The notes beneath the pieces were generated by a model. The model had not been told where the DNA came from and made no database searches. It saw nothing but the letters and a program-made list of their open reading frames with translations. From contig OW121855.1 of NCBI GenBank assembly GCA_933228895.1, positions 72,688,698 to 72,752,697 on the forward strand: DNA of 64,000 nt, in the 5' to 3' direction. The first letter of the stretch is position 1; every line of letters begins with the position of its first letter. Made by a program: the position numbers and the translations under genes. This document shows positions 57,067 through 64,000 of this stretch, in pieces. The DNA is from Platycnemis pennipes (lineage: Eukaryota > Arthropoda > Insecta > Odonata > Platycnemididae).

Positions 57067-57399
57067 GACCAGAGAAATACAAAATTTATCCTCGAAAAAA
57101 AATTTCGTTTTTATTTTATGGAAAATTAAGAGATTTATTTCTGGAATAAACAAATTTTTACATAATTATCTATGTAGATTATTGTCCCCAAATATTATAT
57201 GCTAATTTGCAACATATGCTAAACTAATGCTTGGTTATTAAAGATTGTTACTACAATTGATTTAAAAATCGGGGTCATATGGGACCCAGATCCATACGTG
57301 AAGCCAGTGAGGTCCATACTCGGAGTGTTAATGCAGAACTTATAACTTTAATACGCTCCTCTTTAGGCGCAATATAGGCGTATACATTTTTCTTCACTC

Positions 57400-58140
57400 T
57401 GACGCGGGGGTAACGGAACGTGAGCGACCAAAGTCCTTGTGGTCTGGACTAGACCGGATCCCGACGTTCGAACGGGATGGGCTTGTTAAAAAACCATTCA
57501 TGCCATGGTTATCCCTGAATGGATCGTTAAAAACTTCCAGTCGACGAACTGAACGCGAGTGCACGAGCGAGACAGAGAATGGGAGTTGGAGAAACTCCCG
57601 AGAGAGGCCAGCAGTTGCGGCAGCTCCCGATCGCCATGTAAAAGGAAAGATGTGGGGAGGGGATGAGGCGGTGGTCTACCTTCTGGTCCCGCTAGACTGT
57701 TCTCGTTGGCTAGCCTCCAGGAAGAATGAGTTTTATTCTCCTTTATTTTCGCGGGAAACGGAAGGGATGGGGAACTTGTTAAGCGTGGTGAGGAGGGAAG
57801 TGTTTCGAAGGTAGTGGGAGGGAAGAAAGGTTCTACCCATCTCAAAGCCGTGGGCGTAGCGTGGAAGTCGCTGGGAAGAGCGTCGAAACCCTTTTCACAA
57901 GATCCCTTCCCCGTTCTTGAATGAAGCAATTTGAGTTCTATCACGGGGGAGAAAAATCTTCATGTCGGTCTCGTGAAGGAATTTTCGAAATTACCAAGAC
58001 CGTCGCGGATTGCCGTACAAGCCTCCACTCCCCAACCCCCTCCTACCGGCACCTACGCCTTAAATACCTCCGTCATTCTGCCCGGGAAATTATGATGAAA
58101 GGAATGCGCTCTCGTTCTCATCATGGTGCCGGCTAAAGCT
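57400..58140. other. GC-rich, CpG-containing island
   Basis: A 740-bp region of raised GC with frames of 125 (plus) and 148 (minus) codons lying over one another, so at most one could be real and neither shows a domain. Purine-rich on the plus strand at 57,760-57,840 ('gaggagggaagtgtttcgaa'). Possible promoter island or GC-rich repeat. Confidence 0.35.
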
Positions 58141-58429
58141 TGTAGATTACGAGATTGCCATTGTTACTCACCGCGGTTTATTTACCTCGAGGAAGATGGG
58201 ATATCAAAGTAAAAAGGCGAAGATTATTCCTCAAGAATCTCGGTATTGGGGAACCAGATTTCACGGAATGGATCTCATGATATTTTTGTCACAGAATGAC
58301 GGCTCATTTTTGTCCAAGGTGTGGCGTTGAAGCGTTACCTTTGTCGCCCTGTCGTGACGTAAACCATCCTTGATTTCAGCGACTAAGTATCATAATTAGT
58401 TTTTTTTAATCTCTTAAACACTTCATCAG

Positions 58430-58855
58430 AACATACACCTGGAGCATGCTCCTTAATGGAAGTGAGGTATGGATCTAGGAGGCCACAAAAAAGGGCATGA
58501 ATTGAAGCATTTTTAAATATAATTCTACAGCAGAAAAATGTAGATACTATTATTTGACCGAGTAACTAACTAAGCAGTTCTAAAAACAGTGGGAAAAAAG
58601 GGAAATCAGCCAAAACTTGAAAAAGGAGACCAGACCGTTGTACCTGAGTCGTGGTGGTCTGGTAAAGACAGTCGTGGACTGAAATATGAATGGGACGCGA
58701 GGCAAAGGAAAGCATCATACAACATGTATGTAGCAAGCAGTAAAACATGTAAAAGTGAAGAATTATATACGTGAATATATAGAGGTTAGCTAGGAGAACT
58801 AATGGAGAGCTGCGTCAAGCCTAATTTAAGATTGATGATTAGTGATGATATCGTT
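58430..58855 (+). pseudogene. LINE 3'-end fragment (family A), extended copy
   Basis: It begins further upstream than most: 'tgctccttaatggaagtgag' encodes LLNGSEVWI (usual SVLLYGSEVWT). 'aaaagggcatgaattgaagc' encodes the KRA-IEAF segment. A later frame at 58,690-58,765 reads ARQRKASYNMYVASSKTCKS and EELYT, the frame-shifted equivalent of GRPRMRYMEQVVK-VKER. The end 'atggagagctgcgtcaagcc' gives EWRAASSL, followed by 'attgatgattagtgatgat'. Clearly dead. Confidence 0.7.
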
Positions 58856-60329
58856 TGCGCTCGTTCTTGATTAATCTATTTTGAAGTATTTAAGCTGCTG
58901 TTTTCTGTGCCTTACCTCCGGTTGTCAATTTTACCATCTTTTTTTAACTCATTAAAAATGACCCTTACTTCTCTCTATTCCTCATTATCTGTCTTTAAAA
59001 GTTGATTCCAGTATTCAATTGGTTCTGATTACTCGTTACATCAAATGGACCCTCCTCTTTACTTCTTTCACAACTACTTGCTTATTGAAGTTTGCAGCAA
59101 CACTCCTGGAGTAGAATTTTGCGAGATAACGGAATAGTCTGAAACAAACAAACAAGCACATTCGATTAAGTTAAGATTCGATTAAGCTCATGGATAGGCC
59201 GAAACATGTTGCCATAATGGTAACGTGAAAGGTAAAAATGGTAAAAAATGCAATTGAACATAATTTTAATTAATATTGGGATACGATTTGCGTTCGTGCT
59301 ATTTGTTTTGCCGGCGCAGGAGTTTTTCGATTTTGGAAAAAATCATCAAATTTTCGTCACCGCAAAAGATTGGCAACATTGATTAATTTTCTCCGAAATG
59401 ATTTTGTTTGGGTTTCAAATTTCCACTCGCGAAATTAAAATGATGAAAGACTTCATCAACTCAGAAATGCATTTTCTGGTATCAATCATATGTCAGACAA
59501 AGCTTTAGGTGAGACAGAGATGGGATTGAGAGGAAAAGGGTACTCAAAATAGAAGTGTTAGGTGGGCGCAATTATGCTTTGACCTCGGATTGGAAATGAA
59601 AGATAGGCTCTAGTTCGTGGTTAACCCTTTCGCTTTCATGGTATTTACTTGTTTTCCTCCCAGAAAGCTGAAGGATACATCTTGAAAATGTTAATTCTTT
59701 GTTTGAAAAAAACTGCAAGTCTAACTTTCTGCCAAGAAGGTTGAGTTTTTAGACATATTTTAGATAAATTTTAAAATTACGTCATCAGTCAATTTTATGT
59801 TTATTTATTTTGCAAAAATGTAAGTAGAATAACAGTTTTTATCTTGATATGATTTTTGGCTCACTGAGCGTTTAAGGAAAGCTTAGGAAGCCAAAATATC
59901 AGCATATAGAGTGTCTATGACTTAATGTAACATACTTTTCACTGTCAGCATATACGTCACATCGATCAACTCCGCACGAGTAAAATATTTTACGCGTTTC
60001 ACACCAAAATTGAGTTGTCATTTCCATCATATTCACTTCCAGGTCATTGCGCTAAATTTTATGGAAACGGCGTTTAAAAAAAATCAATTAATAAATGAGG
60101 TGAAATTTCTATATAGGTATGTATATCCCAACTTGCTGCGTACCCAGTTGGTGTCGCAAGTACTATTCTACCTAATTCATATAATATCTTCTATCCTTAC
60201 AGACAATTTCTTAGCAAACATAGTTCGCAAATATCCAGATGAACCGCACATTGTGTTATAACGAGTTACTGGAGCTATATTACACCTCTCTTCTAATTTG
60301 TTTGGAGTATTTGAAAAAATAGACACAAC
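58856..60329. other. No gene recognised
   Basis: An 83-codon plus frame (60,010-60,261) lies shortly before the reverse transcriptase remnant and could be upstream LINE sequence, but it shows no endonuclease motif. Confidence 0.45.
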
Positions 60330-61790
60330 TCCTAGTGTCCTAGCTAACCTAAACTAAAATGATTAGGATCCATTAACATTGAAAGAAATACAAAACGTGT
60401 TAAAGAAAACAAAAAACTTAAAAGTACCTGGACTACATGGTATTAACCGTGAATTAATAAAGTGAGGTAACTACCTTTTAATTTATGATTGATATATCTC
60501 TATTGTATGTGCTGGATTTGTCCTGAAGTACCATACGAGTGGAAAATTACAAAATTAATTCCCATATTCAAACAATGTGAACGAAACAAGCCATGGAATA
60601 AAGAGGTATTAACCTACTAAATGCAGATTACAAACATTGTCACTAAATAATTCGACTCCAAACAATTTCTGAAGTTTTCTCCTCGAAAAACAGGCAGAAT
60701 TTTGCAAGGGAAGATCATATACTGACGATTTGTTTCGTTTAAAATTGATAATACAAAAACGTATTGCATATTTTTGGAGACACACGTAGCCTTAAACCAA
60801 ACGGCAATCGATAGCATTCGTCGAGAAAAACTTTGGTTCATAGTGGAAAAACGAGGATATCCAGTTCATTTAATCAAAACCCTTCAATCTTTCTATTAAA
60901 ATACGAAAATGTGCATTGATGCTGGAATTGGCAAAAACCCAACACTGGAAATTACAACCAACCGAGGTGTTAGACAAGGGGCCACTTTATCGTCTACTCT
61001 ATTATGGAAGAAAGTTACTCCACCGAGCATACAAATGAAGGAAAATGAATTTTTAAGTTCCATGCTATTTGTAGATGACCGAGTCATAATTCAAGATAAT
61101 GAAGATTATTTACTATGGTTCTCCATTTATTGAATCTGATATCTAAGGATTATTACTTGAAATATCTGTACAAAAAACCAATACAATACTATTTCTAGGA
61201 AAGTACACAATATGAACTAAATTAATAATTGATAATAATATATTGGATATATTGGATCAGGTATCACACTTTAAGTATTTGGGATGCGATATCACCTATG
61301 AAGGGGACAAAGTCATTTCAATAAAAACAAACAATTACCAAAAAATATGTGGACTATAAGAGAAACACTGAAAGAAAAACTGCAAAAGATACTCAAATAA
61401 AATTTTACAAAATAATGGCTGTTCCCACATTACTATACGGATCAGAAGCTTGGACACCTGGAACAAGAGACTTAAAACAGATTGAAAGATCAGATTAAAT
61501 TCCTTAGATCTGTGAATGGCTGTACCCGTCTGGACCTCATAAATAACGAAGAGATTAGGGAAGAATTATAAATACATACAGCCAGTAACAGAAGTAGCAA
61601 CAATTGACAAAGAAAGATGGAAAGAACATATTAAGAGCATGACTATAGAAAGGATTTCCAGGAAGGCCATAGAGTATAAGCCTTAGGGAGAAGAAGTATT
61701 GGGATGTCGAGATTACGATGGTGAAGCCGGAACTGGCAAATGCCCTAAACCTGGAAAGCAAGAAGAAGGCTTTTGTTTACGCTAACCTTT
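60330..61790 (+). pseudogene. Reverse transcriptase of a non-LTR retrotransposon, broken
   Basis: This is a second LINE lineage, preserved from early in the reverse transcriptase domain to the C-terminus. In order: LTLKEIQNVLKKTKNLKVPG and LHGINRELIK (60,377-60,463); RREKLWFIVEKRGYPVHLIK (about 60,810-60,875); TNRGVRQGATLSSTLLWKK (about 60,960-61,015), the substrate-binding GVRQG motif; SMLFVDDRVIIQDNEDYL (61,060-61,114), the catalytic box with FVDD in place of Y/FADD. Then come YLKYLGCDITYEGD near 61,280, YKIMAVPTLLYGSEAWTPGT near 61,410, FLRSVNGCTRLDLINNEEIR near 61,500, and a 3' part with GRRSIGMSRLRW. Several stops and frameshifts break the reading. The intact protein would reverse-transcribe its own RNA at a nicked target. 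This one cannot. No 5' endonuclease was found. Confidence 0.85.
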
Positions 61791-62955
61791 TTTGAGAACT
61801 ACTCGTATCTACTCTTTTTGAGTTGATTACATCTCCATCGGTGACACTACCATACCAATATGCTCCTCATTTATTCAAACAAAAATCCTTAGAAAGTAAA
61901 ATTCGAATAAAGTAGTATATATGCAGTATAACAATAGTATATTATATATACAGTATATATGAAAATGAAATAATATAGTAGTTACGTTGCGCGATAAAAC
62001 TAGTAGCTATCTTGTGTACCGGAGTAAAGTGTCTTGATTTTTAGATACGAATTTTCGTGACCATATTTTCTCCCTTTTACATCCAGGAAAAATCAAAGCT
62101 CCGCAACGAAAGTTAGTTAAGAAGAGTATCACACCTGGTGCTGAAAACCTGTGGTTCCGTTACCACTGTTAAATTTACGATTCACGTCATAATCCGTGTT
62201 TCTACGCGCTCCCTTATTGTGCACGAAGTTGTAGCTATTTTTCATCAAAAGGAGAAGGCGATAAAGCTGTTTTAATGTTGTGGTGGAAGAGTTAATATTT
62301 TTATCGTAATAAAAGTTATCTTGCCCTTCAACTTCAACGTTGGTTGCCGTCGTGTGAGCACTAAAAGAATTTCGTTTTTTTTCGCGACTGTACAGTTTTT
62401 CGACATTTTTTCTTGTACGCAAATTTTTATTCTTCGGAAAAATCCTTCTACCTATATATAGAGGCCAAAATTTAATATTCAAAAGATTAGAAATAATCAT
62501 ATGAATCCAGAATAGTATTTGCATTCCTATGGTCAAAAAATCGTCGTGTGTCGGAGACACGGTCGCAAACCTTTAGACGGTAGAATATACCGCGTGTGCC
62601 GTACGGCTACCTATGTGCTACGAAAGAAAATGAACTGATACAAATTAAATTTTTGTCACTTCACTATCTTGAATGCGATTGTGATAATTTTTTTAATGCG
62701 TTTAGAATACATATACTGTGCTATTTTGTCTATACTCGAAATTTGTATAAATTAAATTACGATTAGATACTTAGTTTCACAATATTATCGCAACTATCGT
62801 AATTATCCACTGTAATTAACTCAATATAGATTTTATTCAGTGGGAATTTTTCAACTACATGTCATTTAACGCACTATCAAAAAGTAGTTTGTGCACTCTA
62901 TCTCCTATTAGAAAGCATAGCTCACTCCAGAGATATACCTAATAATTATAGCGCG
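61791..62955. other. AT-rich DNA after the LINE remnant
   Basis: 61,917-61,965 contains alternating 'tatata'/'cagtata' phrases that are partly self-complementary. A 143-codon minus frame (62,129-62,560) is Asn/Lys-rich and lacks motifs. It is the second-longest frame outside repeats and GC-rich patches. Confidence 0.45.
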
Positions 62956-63878
62956 CGCCCAACTAGGGATGCCACATCGGCTAAAAAACATCAAGTGGTC
63001 AATATTTCGATGTTTATAAAAGTACTCACCACTCACTCATTATTCATCGACAAAAAACATCGATGTTTCGATGTATCGAGTTTTTATGCCATCATATCTG
63101 GGGCTAGGTATTATCACAGATGTATTAGGTATTATTCGTCAGAAATTTTGCATCTTCTTAAAAACTTGCAATTTTGAAAATTATTCGGAAATCTGACCTT
63201 ATTTAGTAAAATATTGATAAATATTACGCAAATATTTTTCCATTGAATTTATTTTTAATCATATAAAACATATCACTGTTTCATAATGAAATAAAGATAA
63301 ATAAACATAATACAACAAATAACACAATAAAGTGGGTGTACCTGTTCCCTAAAAATATTCTAAGCTTGGTAGTATAAAAAAAATCAAATTGAAAAACAGT
63401 GGGTTTTAAACGTTTAAACCTCCCAGTATCGGTAAGGAACACTCTTTGCTTAATATGCAGCGACCCCAACCTACTCCTGTTATCTTGCACCACCAAGTTC
63501 AGAGCTGATACAATCCTCTCAGAAGGTACTGATGTAGGAATGGCGGATCATGTTCTTGGAAGGCAACACTGGGATGAAAACATGAACGATTTTATACTTT
63601 GACTTGTTTCCCTACACGCGAACGATAGATGGCGTAATTATGGAAGGTTCGTTTGTATTCTTATGGCTTATGATAATCAGAAAAATGAATTATTGGTCAA
63701 CCAAAAACATTTATTATACCTCTCCGTTTCCTAAAACATCGCTGCGATGTTGAGTGTTTTGAAAACATCGAGTCGATTTTCCATCGATTGTCTTACCACT
63801 CGATATTTTCGATGTATCGGCAAAAAAACATCGAGTAGTCCGATACATCGATGTCGATGTGACATCCCTACGCCCAAC
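62956..63878. mobile_element. hAT-like element with perfect 8-bp target duplication
   Basis: Element body 62,964-63,870 (907 bp). The ends TAGGGATGCCACATCG and CGATGTGACATCCCTA are inverted repeats with one mismatch. Both sides carry the 8-mer CGCCCAAC (62,956-62,963 and 63,871-63,878). Both ends are packed with ATCGATG/CGATGT phrases in both orientations (62,980-63,080 and 63,735-63,860), which resemble multiple transposase-binding sites. On the minus strand near 63,475, RSRLGSLHIKQRVFL faintly recalls the C-terminal block of hAT transposases (R--L-P--V--L-FL), which would make this a deletion derivative of a full element. That resemblance is weak. Confidence 0.9.
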
Positions 63879-64000
63879 GTCACAAATGTGCCAATTCACC
63901 CCCCACCCCCCCATTATTTTCCCTCCAGCTGAAGTAATAGGGTTCTCTATCTGTGTAAGGCATAACCTTAGTAGCTTTCTTTATCAAATCCTCGCTTAGC
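63879..64000. other. Flank to window end, nothing recognised
   Basis: About 120 bp with a C-rich run (63,900-63,911). Nothing to assign. Confidence 0.5.

Noticed and set aside
57437..57944. 125-codon plus and 148-codon minus frames
   Set aside because: They overlap on opposite strands in a GC-rich patch and neither shows a domain or conserved motif.
62129..62560. 143-codon minus frame
   Set aside because: Asn/Lys-rich, no motif, AT-rich surroundings. A chance frame is the simplest reading.
63399..63602. 67-codon plus frame inside the 63-kb element as a transposase
   Set aside because: No hAT motif on the plus strand. Only a faint resemblance exists on the minus strand, too weak to annotate as a gene.

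Overview
This window is AT-rich eukaryotic DNA, most likely from an arthropod and probably an insect with a large, repeat-filled genome. The grounds are the lack of dense reading frames, the absence of operons and ribosome-binding sites, and a population of decayed non-LTR retrotransposons, tRNA-headed SINEs, hAT and Tc1/mariner/pogo-type DNA elements. I recognise no intact host protein-coding gene and no functional tRNA or rRNA gene. The longest open frame is 191 codons (32,396-32,971, minus) and resembles nothing I know. The window reads as intergenic or intronic sequence built from old transposable elements.

Layout. 1-9 kb: mostly unique AT-rich DNA with SINE fragments, the best at 4.46-4.79 kb, and a palindrome at 7.58 kb. 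9-15.2 kb: repeated 3' ends of one LINE family (9.2, 12.0 and 12.9 kb, the last two in opposite orientation), three SINE copies, and a short inverted-repeat element at 14.5 kb. 15.27-15.84 kb: a 568-bp hAT-like element with near-perfect 8-bp target duplications. 17.9-18.7 kb: a pyrimidine-rich, CpG-containing stretch. 21.1-22.7 kb: four LINE 3' pieces on the minus strand. 23.0-25.6 kb: a decayed tandem array of about 152-bp units, interrupted by a 217-bp hairpin insertion with a 12-bp target duplication and a hammerhead-ribozyme-like core. 26.8-28.0 kb: pogo/Tigger-like ends and a deleted transposase pseudogene. 33.7-35.4 kb and 43.8-44.6 kb: SINE clusters, each beside one copy of an unnamed GC-rich repeat, the two copies inverted and 10 kb apart. 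44.9-45.1 kb: a second hairpin element sharing the GAAACCGGTCG motif with the one at 23.5 kb. 47.6-48.3 kb and 57.4-58.1 kb: GC-rich islands. 49.35-49.71 kb: a palindromic MITE flanked by TA. 54.8-61.8 kb: remnants of several LINE families, including a reverse transcriptase pseudogene. 62.96-63.87 kb: a 907-bp hAT-like element with perfect 8-bp target duplications.

No set of genes here works together. The story is one of successive insertions: the LINE supplies 3'-end fragments with a GAT-repeat tail, two SINE families are scattered through the window, and non-autonomous DNA elements with clear target-site duplications are among the better preserved insertions. The most useful leads are the hairpin inserted in the satellite array, its relative at 45 kb, the GC-rich inverted pair, and the satellite itself.
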